Below, piece after piece: positions 37,386-49,294 of a DNA stretch of 64,000 nt. The position numbers and the translations under genes are program-made. Each line of letters opens with the position of its first letter. Positions within the stretch are counted from its first letter, which is position 1. The notes under the pieces are model-generated. The model had not been told where the DNA came from. It searched no databases and saw nothing but the letters and a program-made list of their open reading frames with translations. The stretch is taken from contig CM065389.1 in NCBI GenBank assembly GCA_033060915.1, positions 13,122,001-13,186,000 of the forward strand, read 5' to 3'. The stretch is from Euryodendron excelsum. Lineage: Eukaryota; Streptophyta; Magnoliopsida; Ericales; Pentaphylacaceae.

Positions 37386-38070
37386 GAGGAAAAAACATGT
37401 TCGGGACCTCCGAATCGAAGCGGAAGTAATGCTGGTCGGGTTAGCCAGCAAGAAGACGAAGACTGAAGGTCCCACGATCACGTTAAGAAAAGAAGAGGCC
37501 GCTAAGCTGCACCAACCACATGATGACCCCTTGGTCGTCTCGGCGGTGATCTCTAACTTCAAAACTTGGAGAATCCTAGTCAACAGTAGGAGCTCAGCAG
37601 ACATCCTATTCCAAGGGGCCTTCGAAAAAATGGAGATTGGCTAAGAAAAGTTGAAACCAGTTAACTGTCCCCTGGTCGGCTTCACCGGGGACCGAGTGGC
37701 CCCTCTGGGGTCCATCGCCTTACCAGTCACCCTTGGAGAGGAACCACACCGGACAACGAAAATGGTGCACTTTCTGGTTGTGGATTGCCCTTCTGCATAC
37801 AACTCTATCATTGGCCGAACCACCCTAAACCAGTTCAAGGCAAATGCTTCTATGTACCATCTTCAGATTAAATTCCCAACTGACACTGGGGTCGGGTGTG
37901 CAAGGGGCGATCAGAAGGAGGCACGCGAGTGCTACATGGCCTCCCTTAAAGGTGAACCCAGGAGGGAGACCTTGGTCATCGCAGAGCTCGAGTCGAGGGA
38001 TAAGGAGGAAGTCAGAAGGGGAGAGCCAGCAGAAGATCTGGAAGATGTCCTGGTCGGGCAACCAGGGTAG
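37386..38070 (+). pseudogene. Tat retropepsin (protease) region
   Basis: The protease follows gag in the same frame: DPLVVSAVISNFKTWRILVN, then SRSSADILFQGAF, then VGFTGDRVAPLGSIALPVTL and YNSIIGRTTLNQFKA. The catalytic D-(S/G)-G-S type motif is degraded to N-S-R-S, consistent with G-to-A changes. Stops: TAA at 37,642 and TAG at 38,068. In an intact element it would process the Gag-Pol polyprotein; here it cannot. Confidence 0.8.
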
Positions 38071-38654
38071 AACAGAACAGTGAGGATAAGGGCTGCCGCA
38101 CTCGAGGAGTTGAAGCAACAGCTGCAGGAGTTCCTGAGAAATAACGTGGACGTGTTCGCCTGGTCTCACGAAGACATGCCCAGTATTGACACACGAGTAG
38201 CGGCTCACTACTTGAACATCGACCCTAAGGCCAGGCCAGTCAAGTAGAAGCGGAGGAACTTTGCACCAGACAGGAACGATACAGTTGCTGAAGAAGCGGA
38301 GAAGTTAGTGCAGGCAAAGTTCATCAGGGAAGTGCACTACCCCACTTGGCTCTCCAACGTTGTCATGGTGAAGAAGTCCAACGGGAAGTGGCAGATGTGT
38401 GTTGATTTCACCGACCTGAACAAAGCGTGCCCCAAAGACAGTTTCCCACTACCAACCATTGACCTCCTCGTCGACTCTACTGCGGGGTATGAAATGCTAA
38501 CCTTTATGGATGCTTTTTCAGGATATAACCAGATCCGGATGGCGGAGCGCGACCAAGAGCACACAGCCTTCATTACAGACCAGGGGCTCTATTGCTACAA
38601 CGTCATGCCATTCGGGTTAAAGAATGTAGGGGCAACATACCAACGGTTGGTCAA
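38071..38654 (+). pseudogene. Tat reverse transcriptase, N-terminal part
   Basis: It encodes the pre-RT region (NVDVFAWSHEDMPSIDTRV) and RT fingers and palm: KFIREVHYPTWLSNVVMVKK, NGKWQMCVDFTDLNKACPKD, FMDAFSGYNQIRM and MPFGLKNVGATYQRLVN. TAG at 38,245 replaces the usual Gln in PVKQKRR. The frame is cut at 38,654 by giant LTR L5, with GTCAA (38,650-38,654) duplicated at 49,295-49,299; the remainder of RT follows there. Confidence 0.9.
38650..38654 (+). repeat. Target-site duplication GTCAA, left
   Basis: GTCAA directly before L5 and again at 49,295-49,299 directly after it. Confidence 0.92.
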
Positions 38655-38864
38655 TGTAAGCATCCCATTTTTTACCGCTCGACAGTCTACATTCCGTCCA
38701 GACTTGTTTTCAAGTCATTATGGGCATATTCCTATTAAAACCAATTCTCTAGGTCCAAATTCCGTCTTTCCTTCACTTCATGGGCCGGTCAAGCCCAAAT
38801 AAAGACAAAATGACCAAAATGTCCTTAGGGGGCATTGACCTTTCCTTTCCAATTCCAATCCCTC

Positions 38865-39560
38865 TCTCGAGACAGTTTATTCCTCGAGACGGCCCGAGTA
38901 GCGAAACTACTCACAAAACCGTTAGAGTAGCGGAAATACTCACAAATAGGTCGATATAAGGAATTGACAACAAATCCTTGTGTCATAACGACCGCCGTTA
39001 GAGTGGCGGAAACACTCAAAACCTAGGCACGTCTCCTCGGAGACGGTAAGACCCCTTCCCAATCCCACTCTCAAGACAGTTTATTCCTCGAGACGGTTCC
39101 AATCCAGGCACGTCTCTTTGGAGACGGTAAGACCCCTTTCCAATCCCACTTTCGAGACGGTAAGACCCCTTTCCAATCCCACTCTCGAGACAGTTTATTC
39201 CTCGAGACGGCTCCAATCCAGGCACGTCTCTTCGGAGACGGTAAGACCCCTTCCAGTCCCACTCTCGAGACAGTTTATTCCTCGAGACGGTCTGAGTAAC
39301 AAAACTACTCACAGAACCGTTAGAGTAGCTGAAATACTCACAAAACCGTTAGAGTAGCGGAAGTACTCACAGAACCGTTAGAGTAGCGGAAATACTCACA
39401 GAACCGTTAGAGTAGCGGAAGTACTCACAAAATCGTTAGAGTAGCGGAAATACTCACAAAACACTTAGAGTAGCGAAAATACTCACAGAACTGTTAGAGT
39501 AGCGGAAATACTCACAAAATCGTTAGAGTAGCGGAAGTACTCACAGAACCGTTAAAGTAG
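38865..39560 (+). repeat. 81-bp and 29-bp tandem repeats in L5
   Basis: About four 81-bp hairpin units (38,865-39,295), then a 29-bp array with consensus 'gttagagtagcggaaatact' plus 'cacagaacc' (39,300-39,560). The 29-bp array continues at 44,849-44,960 after L6, showing that L6 inserted into it. Confidence 0.85.
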
Positions 39561-41462
39561 TGTAAGCACCCCATTTTTGACCGCTCGGCAGTCTACACTC
39601 CGTCCAGACTTGTTTTCAAGTCATTTTGGGCATATTCCTATCGAAACCAATCCTCTAGTCCAAATTCCATCTTTCCATCGCTTCGCGGGCCTGTCAGGCC
39701 CAAATAGAGGTAAAATGACCAAAATGCCCTTAGGGGCATTATCCTTTCTTATTCCAATTCCAATCCCTCTCTCGAGACGGTCCGAGTAGCAAAACTACTC
39801 ACAAAACCGTCAGAGTGGCAGAAACACTCATAAAACCGTCAGAGTGGCGGAAACACTCACAAAACCGTTAGGGTGGCGGAAACACTCACAAAACCGTCAG
39901 AGTGGCGGAAACACTCAAAACCTAGGCATGTCTCTTCGGAGTCATTAAGACCCCTTTCCAATCCCTCTCTCGAGACAGTTTATTCCTCGAGACGGTTCCA
40001 ATCTAAGCACGTCTCTTCGGAGTCGGTAAGACCCCTTTCCAATCCCTCTCTCGAGACAGTTTATTCCTCGAGACGGTCCGAGTAGCAAAACTACTCACAA
40101 AACCGTTAGAGTAGCGGAAATACTCACAAAACTGTTAGAGTAGCGGAAATACTCATAGACCCGTTAGAGTAGCGGAAATACTCACAGAACCGTTAGAGTA
40201 GCGGAAATACTCAATCGTTAGAGTAGCGGAAGTACTCACGGAGCCGTCCGAGTAGCGGAAATACTTAACCGTTACAGTAGCGGAAATACTCACAGAACCG
40301 TTAGAGTAGCGGAAGTACTCACAGAACCGTTAGAGTAGCGGAAATACTCACATAACTGTTAGAATAGCGGAAGTACTCACAGAACCGTTAGAGTAGCGGA
40401 AATACTCACAGAACCGTAGGAGTAGCGAAAATACTCTCAAATCGTCAACCCCGTCCGAGTAACGGAAATACTCAACCCCGTCCGAGTAGCGGAAATACTC
40501 AACCCCGTCCGAGTGGCGGAAACACTCAAAACCTAGGTCAATACCCATGTTTGTTAGCTCACTTCGGTGAAAAATGACCAAATTACCCTTTGGACCTTTT
40601 CCGGTCAAGATGACCATTTTTGCCCCTAGGCATCCGAACGCCCTAGAAACCACACCGGCTCTGGGTATCAAACCGGTAATGTCCCGAGAATACTTTTTAT
40701 AGTGTTCTCGACCTTCCTTTACCTTTTCGGACCATTCCGAGTCAGTTCCGGCCAACCCGGTGCAAAATGACCGTTTTGCCCCTAGAGGGCCGGTCTCCTT
40801 CTTCAACCACACCGGCTCTGGGTATCAAACCGGTAATGTCCTGAGAATATTTTTTATAGTGTTCTCGACCTTCCTTTACCTTTCCGGACCATTCCGAGTC
40901 AGTTTCGGCAAACCCGGTGCAAAATGACCGTTTTGCCCTTGGTGGGCCGGTTTCCATATCCGACCATGCCGGCTCTGGGTATCAAACCGGCAACCTCTGG
41001 GAACATTCTAAATAATGTTTCCAGATCCCAAGTCTTCTTCCGGGACAGTTTGAGTCTGTCCCGGCAGTTTTCTGGACCAATTGACCATTTTGCCCCTATA
41101 GGCTCGGTCAACCTTTCCGACACATCCAATCCTCACTTTTCAAGTCAAATACCTCCAGGACACTATTTTAAGTGTTCCTGCTCCTTTCCGACCTTCCGGG
41201 CCACTCCCGGCTCCTTCAAATCATTCCCGGACTTTCCGGAGTCACTCCTAGTGAAGCCAGGCTAAAGTTTACATGGTAGTCACTAGTATAGGCGCCCAAA
41301 TCTAGTCAAAGATACGTTGTTTGCCGACCTTAATTGTTTCCTAAATGGCTGGCACCACTAGCAGTGGCGCCAAGCCAAAAAATGGCCTGGCGCCACTCCT
41401 AGTGGCGCTAGTATAAATTTTGCCTTGGCGCCACTGCAACAGGCGCCAGGCTTGTCCAACTT

Positions 41463-41470
41463 CTATAAAT
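41463..41470 (+). promoter_or_regulatory. TATA box of giant LTR L6
   Basis: TATAAATA in 'cttctataaatacagagcc', conserved in all copies (45,917 in L5; minus strand near 2,995 in L1 and 32,318 in L2). It puts the likely transcription start about 1.9 kb into the LTR and leaves a leader of about 3.3 kb. Confidence 0.6.
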
Positions 41471-42329
41471 ACAGAGCCTCGATCAACGTGAAAAGGGTCT
41501 GCAAACTTAACCTAAAAATCCTATATTTCGATATACAGAGCTCGAGCACCTCCTAAACCCTAGCCTCCCTAGGTTTTCCAAACCCTAGCCACTATACACA
41601 AACCCTAGCCTCCTATACACTCATACACTCCCCCATACACTCATACACTAGCCTTCAACCACTCTCTAAAGACTTGAAGAGCAGCCATCCAAAGCTTGAA
41701 GACAATCCTTGAAGACTGAAGGTGAAGATCAAGACCGAAGACCGAAGATCGAAGACTGCACGGCGCGCAAAATAAACAAGAAACAAGGTAGGCTTTCTCT
41801 TTAATTTTCTGCACTTCCCCCCTCTCTCTTCTCTCTCCAACCCACTTGGGTTTTCTCTATTTTAATCCCCCATCTCTTTCCCTCCCTTTCTTTGTATGTT
41901 TGAAACAAGGGGATTCCCGGTCCATGTGTAGGATTGGACTATTGGAGAGTCACCGTGTCGGGGGCTTTCTTCTAGTCTAACCAAAGACCACGTGGGTCCG
42001 GCCCCCTTGATTATGTGGTGAAGCCTTAGCCTTGTATGTTCACGACCCCAAATTGCATTGTGCATATCATAGTCTTGCATCTTCCGAAAACCGTTTTCAA
42101 AGTTGTTTTCAAACTTGTTTTCAAATTGCATCAAAATCCCTTTTTCAAAAACTTGTTTTCAAAACCACAATTCTAGGGTGATTCTAGCCTTTCCATGGCT
42201 ACGGTTGCTTTAGGAAAGTGTTATATTAAAAGTGACCTTTTGGTCTATATTTTCAAACCTTGTTTTCAAAACCACTTTCTTAAAGTGGTTTTAGCCTTCT
42301 TATGGCTAGAATCGCTTTAGGAAAGTGAG

Positions 42330-44290
42330 ATGTTTTTATCCCTTCTAAAAAGCTCTCTTTTCAAAAATCTCTTCCTAAAAATCTCTTTTTCAACATACTT
42401 TCCTAAAGCTCTTCTTTTCAAAATTGTTTTCAAAAACTCCCTTCCAAAATCTATTTTTCAAAACTCCTCTTTTTCAACTCCTTTCCAAACTCCTTTCCCC
42501 AAAATCCACTCTCTAAAAACGCTCCCGAAAAATCGTTCCAAAAACTCTCTTTTCCAAAATCTTCCTTTTAGAAATTCCCCTCTAGGATCTTCCTTCCAAA
42601 ATCTACGTTTCCAAAAATACACTTTCTAAAAATCCCTTTTCCTTAGAGCCCAAGTCAAGCCCTAGAGCTAACCATTAGGAAACCCTAATTTTCTTTCTGA
42701 AAACATGATTTTCAAACTTTGCCCCAAACCTAGGTTTCCAAAACCTCTAGTTTTCACATCCAAATTATTCATGTTTCCAAAACCTCTTTTCTACGTCAAA
42801 ATTATAATTTTCCAAACCTAGGGTTTCTAGAATCTCCCTTTCCAAATGCTTGTCAAATCCTATCTTCCCTTTAGAAAACCGAATCAAATCTCCCCGTTTA
42901 GGAAACTAGATCCCGTCCTCCGTTTTTGGAAACAAAATCAAATCTTTTCTTTTAGAAACTAAATCCAATCCCCTCCTAATCCTAAACCTTTTCTAATTCA
43001 ATTCCTTCCTAAACCATAAGTTTCCTAAACCTAAACTTTAAACCTTTCTTTAAGTTCCAAAATCCAACTCTTCTCTAATTCAAATCCTTCCTAAACTTCC
43101 GTTTTCCTAAATCTTCTAAATTTGAACATAAAAATCTTTCCTAAATTTTAAAACTCAACTTTCAAATCTTTCCTAACTCAACCCCCCTTTCCAAATCTTA
43201 ACCCTCCAAATTCAAGTTTTCAAACTCTTCCTAAACTCAAACCTTTCCTAATTTCAAGATTTCCTAAAACCCTAAAACTTTCTAAATCTTAAACTTTCCA
43301 AATTCAAAACTTTCTAAATTCTAAATTTTCTTAAACTTCAAATCTTTCCAAATCTAAAACTTTTCTAAATTCAAAACTTTCTTAATTCAAGACTTTCTTA
43401 ATTCAAACATTTCCTAAAACGAAACTTTCCTACTTTCAAGACTTTCCTAAGTTAAAACTTTCTAAATTCAAAACTTTCCAACTTTCAAAACTTCCTAATT
43501 TTCTAACCTTTCCTAAAACAACACTTTCCTAAGTTGAAACTTTCTTAAACCTAAAACTTTCCTAAAGTGAAAACTTTCCTAAATTCCAAACTTTCCCAAT
43601 TTCAAAACTTTCCTAAGTTGAAACTTTAATAATTTCGAAACTTTCCAAAAATGAAACTTTCCTAATTCAAAACTTTCCAAAAATAAAATTTTCCTAATTC
43701 ACAACTTTCTTAAACTTGAAACTTTCCTAATCCAAATCTTTCCTAAATTCCAAGTTTCCAAATCTTTCCAAATCTTTCAAATTCAACATTCCAATCCAAT
43801 CTTTCTTAATCTCAAGTCTAGGTTTCCTAAACCTCCATCTTTCCAAAACCAAGTCTTTCCAAAATCAATCTTTTTAAATCAAAGTCCAATCTTTCCAATT
43901 TCAATTTCCAATCTCCTTTTCTAATCTCAAATCAAATCCAATTTTCAATTCAATCTCTTTCTTCCAATCCAATTTCTCTCTTCAAATCAATCTATTTTCA
44001 ATCGGACTCTTGTCCGAACTACGACTGACCTGATTCCCCCAAAGGGATACGTAGGCAACCTTCATAGGTGCAGTCACAATATTTTTCAAACTTTCAATTC
44101 CACCCTCATGGGTGCGGTTTCAAAATTCTTTCCAAATCTCAAATCCCAATCTATTTTCAAAATTTCAATTTCAAAATTTCTATTTTCAAATTTCTATTTC
44201 CAAATTTTCAAAATTTCCAATTTCAATTCCATCTTTTCAAATCTATTTTCAAATCAAAGCAATCTCTTTTTAAATCTATTTTTCAATTCT
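42330..44290 (+). repeat. Degenerate CTTTCCTAAA-type array in LTR leader (L6)
   Basis: About 2 kb of loosely periodic 12-17-nt units (variants of 'aaactttcctaaattc'), strand-asymmetric: pyrimidine plus A on this strand, almost no G. The equivalents are 46,850-48,760 (L5), 34,745-35,680 (L3), and reversed 29,400-31,430 (L2) and 150-2,100 (L1). Long open frames inside are composition artefacts. Confidence 0.8.
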
Positions 44291-44843
44291 TTTCTATTGC
44301 TTGCATATCATGCATCATATTTTTCAAACATTGTTTTTCTAAAAGTAAATAGGGTTGAACTATGGTTAATTGAAGACTCTCATAGGTGAATCTAGGGTAG
44401 ATTGACATGTAGGTACCGAAAGGGCGGGGTAGGGTGATAGCTTAGTGCGTCTTCCCTACACGTAACCAACCTCCGAACCTAGATCACTGATTTCAAAGAC
44501 CAAAAGGAGTTATTTTTCTAAAAAGGGCTAAATGTTTTCCAAAGGTTGCCAAACAACCTATTTTCCTTAAAAACCCTCTCTTGAGTAGATATTTTTAAAA
44601 TCGTTTTTTCAAAAACCCTAAGTGTAGTCTTCGGATTATTCTTAGTTTTTAGGTGACCTAACTCACCTTAATCAAGTTAGGTGGCGACTCCGAATCTTTT
44701 TCAAAAGCTCTTTATTCAAACCTAATTTTCAATTCAAACCTAGTCGCACTCATTCTTCTAGGAGGGTGAGTTCTAACGAGAGAGTACAGTGTTTTTCCCG
44801 CTTGGGTGAGTATTCCTCGAGTGCGAAAAATCTGGGCGCGACA

Positions 44844-44848
44844 AGTAG
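44844..44848 (+). repeat. Target-site duplication AGTAG, right
   Basis: Matches AGTAG at 39,556-39,560, bounding L6. Confidence 0.88.
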
Positions 44849-47800
44849 TAGAAATACTCACAAAACCGTTAGAGTAGCGGAAATACTCACAAAGTCGTTA
44901 GAGTAGCGGAAATACTCACAAAGCCGTTAGAGTAGCGGAAATACTCCCAAATCATCAACTCCGTCCGAGTAGCAGAAATACTCCCACCGTTACAGTGGCG
45001 GAAACACTCAAAACCTACGTCAACACCAGTGTCTGTTAGCCCACTTTAGTGGAAAATGACCAAACTACCCTTAGGACCTTTTCCGAGACTTTCCGGTCAA
45101 GATGACCATTTTGCCCCTAGGCATCCGAACGCCCTGGGAACCACACCGGCTCTGGGTATCAAACCGGTAATGTCTCAAGAATACTTTTTATAGTATTCTC
45201 AACCTTCCTTTACCTTTCCGGATCATTCTGAGTCAGTTCCGGCCAACCCAGTACAAAATGACCATTTTGCCCCTAGAGGGCCGGTCCCCTTCTTCAACCA
45301 TACCGGCTTTAAGTATCAAACCAGTAATGTCCCGAGAATACTTTTTATAGTATTCTCAACCTTCCTTTACCTTTCCGGACCATTCCGAGTCAGTTCCGGC
45401 AAACCCGGTACAAAATGACCGTTTTGCCCCTAGTGGGCCGGTCTCCTTTTCTGACCACGCCGGCTCTGGGAATCAAACCGGCAACCTCTGGGAACATTCT
45501 AAATAATGTTTCTAGAGCCCAAGTCTTTTTCAGGGACAATCCGAGTTCGCCCCGGCAGTTTCTTAGTCCGATTGACCGTTTTGCCCCTAAAGGCCCGGTC
45601 AACCTCTCCGACACATTTTGTCCTCACTTCTCAAGTCAAATACCTCCAGGACACTATTTTAAGTGTTCCTGCTCCTTTTCGGCCTTCTGGGTCACTCCCG
45701 GCTCCTCCAAATCATTCCCGGACTTTTCGGAGTCACTCCTAGTGAAGCCAGGCTAAAGATTGCATGGTAGTCACTAGTACAGGCGCCCAAATCTAGTCAA
45801 AGATACGTTGCTTGCCGACCTTAAACCTTTCCTATTTGGCTGGCGCCACTAGTAGTGGTGCTAGTGTAAAGTTTGCCCTGGCGCCACTGCAACAGGTGCC
45901 AGGTTTGTCCAACTTCTATAAATACAGAGCCTCATTCAACGTGAAAGGGGTCTGCAAACTTAACCTAAGAATCTTATATTTCGATATACAGAGCTCGAGC
46001 ACCTCCAAAAACCTTAGTTTCCTTAGGTTCTCCAAACCCTAGCCACTCTACACTAAACCCTAGCCACCATACACAAACCCTAGCCTCCTATACACTCATA
46101 CACTCCCCCATACACTCATACACTAGCCTTCAACCATCCTTTGAAGACTTGAAGAGTTGCCATCCAAAGCTTGAAGACAACTCTTGAAGACTGAAGGTGA
46201 AGATCAAGACAAAGACCGAAGACCAAAGACCGAAGACAGCGCGGCGCGCAAAATAAAGAAGACATACGGTAGGTTTTCTCTTTAATTTTCTGCACTTCCC
46301 CCCTCTCTCTTCTCTCTCCAACCCACTTGGGTTTTCTCTATTTTAATCCCCCATCTCTTTCCCCCCCTTTCTTTGCATGCTTGAAACAAGGGGATTCCTG
46401 GTCCATGTGTAGGATTGGGCTATTGGAGAGTTACCGTGTCGGGGGCTTTCTTCTAGCCTAACCAAAGACCACGTGGGTCCGGCCCCCTTGATTATGTGGT
46501 GAAGCCTTAACCTTGTATGTTCACGACCCCAAATTGCATTGTGCATATCATAGTCTTGCATCTCCCAAAAACCGTTTTCAAAGTTGTTTTTCAAAACGTT
46601 TTCAAACTTGTTTTCAAAATTGCATCAAAATCTCTTTTTCAAAAACTTATTTTCAAAACCACAATTCTAGGGTGATTCTAGCCTTTCCATGGCTAGGGTT
46701 GCTTTAGGAAAGTGTTACATTAAAAGTGACCTTTTTGGTCTATATTTTCAAATCTTATTGTTTTTCAAAACCGCTTTCCTAAAGTGGTTCTAGCCTTCCT
46801 CTGGTTAGAATTGCTTTAGGAAAGTGAGATGTTTTTACTCCTTCTAAAAACTCTCTTTTCAAAAAATTTCTTCCTAAAAATCTCTTTTTCAACATACTTC
46901 CCAAAAACTCTTCTTTCCAAAATTGTTTTCTAAAAACTCCTTTCAAAACTTTCTTTTTTTCAATTCCTTTCCAAAACGCTCTCTTCAAAGTCCACTTTTC
47001 AAAAACTTTCCCTAGATCTCTTTCCTAGAAAAATTCTCCCCAAAAAATCTTTCTAAAAACTCTCTTCCCAAAATCTTCCTTCGAGAAATTCCACTCTAGG
47101 ATTTTTCTTCTAAAATCTTCGTTTCCAAAAACACACTTTTCAAAAACTCCTTCTCTTTAAAATCTTTTTCCAAAAACTCTATCTTCAGATTCACTTTCCA
47201 AAAACTCCTCCCTAGGATTCCCTTCTAGAAAACCTTCGTTTTCAAAAACGCACTTTCCAAAAATCCTCTCTTTTTAGAGCCCAAGTCAAGCCCTAGAACC
47301 TACAATTAGGAAACCCCAATTTTCTTTCCAAAAACATGATTTTCAAACTTTGCCCCGAACCTAGGTTTCCAAAACCTCTTGTTTTTATATCCAAACTATC
47401 CACGTTTTCAAAACCTATTTTCTACGTCGAAACTACAATTTTTCAAAACTAGGGTTTCTAGAATCTCCTTTTCCAAATCCTTGCCAAATCCTATCTTCCC
47501 TTTAGGAAACCAAATCAAATCTCATCGTTTAGGAAACTAGATCCCGTCCTCCGTTTTTGGAAACAAAATCCAACCTTTCTCTTTTAGAAACCAAATCCAA
47601 TCTCTTCTTAATCCAAACCTTTCCTAATTCAATTCCTTCCTAAACCATAAGTTTCCTAAACCTAAACTTTAAATATTTCCTTAAATTTCAAAATTCAACT
47701 CTTTCTTAATTCAACTCCTTCCTAAACTTGAACATAAAAATCTTTCCTAAGTTTTAAAACTCAACTTTCAAATCTTTCCTAAACTCAAACCTTTCCTAAT

Positions 47801-49294
47801 CTCAAGATTTTCTAAAACTCTAAAACTTTCTAAATCTTAAACTTTCTAAATTTTAAATCTTTCCAAATTCAAAACTTTCTAAATTTGAAACCTTCTTAAG
47901 TTAAATCTTTCTAAGCCTAGAAACTTTCTAAATTCTAAACTCTCTTAAACTTCAAATCTTTCCAAATCTAAGACTTTTCTAAACTCAAAACTTTCTTAAT
48001 TTAAGACTTTCTTAAGTTGAAACTTTCTTAATTCAAACATTTTCTAAACTAAAAACTTTCCTTTTTCAAACCTTTCCTAAAACAAAACATTTCTAAATTC
48101 AAAACTTCCCTTTTTTCAAAACATTTCTAAATTCAAAACTTTCCAATTTCCAAACTTTCTTAAATTCAAAACTTTCCTAAATTCAAAACTTTCCTAATTC
48201 GAAAACTTTCCAAAAATGAAACTTTCCTAATTCGAAACTTTCCTAATCGAAATTTTTTTCCTAAATTCCAAGTTTCCAAATCTTTTAAGATCTTTCCAAA
48301 TCTAACATTCCAATCTAATCTTTCCTAAGTCTAGGTTTCCTAAAACCAGGTCTTTCCAAAATCAATCTTTCTAAAGCAAGTCCAATCTTCTCAAATTCAA
48401 TCTCCTTTTCTAATCTCAAATCAAATCCAGTTTTCAATTCAATCTCTTTCTTCTAATCCAATTTCTCTCTTCAAATCAATCTCTTTTCAATCGGGCTCCG
48501 GTCCGAACTACGACTGACCTGATTCCCCCAAAGGGATACGTAGGCAACCTTCATAGGTGCGGTCACAACATTTTTCAAACTTTCAATTCCACTCTCATGG
48601 GTGCGGTTTCCAAAATCTTTTCAAATCTCAAATTCCAATCTATTTTCAAACTTTCCAATTTAAATTCTATTTCTTCAAATCTATTTTCAAATCAAATCAA
48701 TTTCTTTTCAAATTAATTTCTATTTTCCAATTCTCTCATCTTGTACTTGCATATCATGCATCATGCTAAATTAGTTTTCAAACATTGTTTTTCAAAGTGA
48801 ATAGGGTTGAACTATAGTTAGTCGAAGACTCTCATAGGTGAATCTAGGGTAGATTGACATGTAGGTACCAAAAGGGCGGGGTAGGGTGATAGCTTAGTGC
48901 GTCTTCCCTACACGTAACCAACCTCCGAACTTAGGATCATTGATTTCAAAGACCAAAAGGAGTTATTTTTCTAAAAAGGGCTAAATATTTTCCAAAGGTT
49001 GCCAAACAACCTGTTTTCCTTAAAAACCCTCTCTTGAGGAGATATTTTCAAAATCGTTTTTCAAAAACCCTAAGTGTAGTTTTCGGATTATGCTTAGTTT
49101 TTAGGTGACCTAACTCACCTTAATCAAGTTGGGTGGCGACTCCGAATCTTTTTCAAAAGCCCTTTATTCAAACCTGTTTTCAATTCAAACCTAATCGCAC
49201 TCATTCTTCTAGGAGGGTGAGTTCTAACGAGAGAGTACAACATTTTTCCCACTTAGGTGAGTATTCCTCGAGTGCGAAAAATCTGGGCGCGACA

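Larger units (their letters stand above)
39561..44843 (+). mobile_element. Giant solo LTR L6, complete (5,283 bp)
   Basis: It begins TGTAAGCACCCC and ends GGGCGCGACA. AGTAG occurs on both sides (39,556-39,560 and 44,844-44,848). It sits inside the 29-bp repeat array of L5, a relative of itself. In order it holds two 81-bp units, a 29-bp array (about 40,080-40,510), 160-bp repeats (about 40,560-41,100), GGCGCC-rich sequence (41,345-41,460), TATA (41,463-41,470), AAACCCTA motifs (41,555-41,610), a possible splice donor ('caaggtaggc', about 41,784) and a CTTTCCTAAA-type array (42,330-44,290). No protein-coding region was recognised. Confidence 0.88.
38655..49294 (+). mobile_element. Giant solo LTR L5, interrupted by L6
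   Basis: It begins TGTAAGCATCCC and ends GGGCGCGACA, with the perfect GTCAA duplication in the Tat RT gene. Minus the nested L6 (39,561-44,843) and one AGTAG it is 5,352 bp (38,655-39,560 plus 44,849-49,294). The two ends are not direct repeats of each other and no internal region exists, so it behaves as a solo LTR or a non-coding unit. TATA-like TATAAATA lies at 45,917-45,924, AAACCCTA motifs at about 46,035-46,085, and the U5 repeat array at about 46,850-48,760. Confidence 0.85.

Noticed and set aside
39300..40510. Possible CRISPR-like array of 29-bp repeats
   Set aside because: The repeats are directly contiguous without unique spacers and lie in a plant retrotransposon LTR; they are ordinary tandem repeats.
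41463..41480. Pararetrovirus (caulimovirid) promoter, suggested by TATAAATACAGAG
   Set aside because: No movement, coat or reverse transcriptase coding sequence is associated, and the unit has LTR termini and target duplications.
38655..49294. L5 as a complete retrotransposon with two LTRs
   Set aside because: Its ends are not direct repeats of each other; the second TGTAAGCACC start inside belongs to the nested L6 with its own AGTAG duplication.
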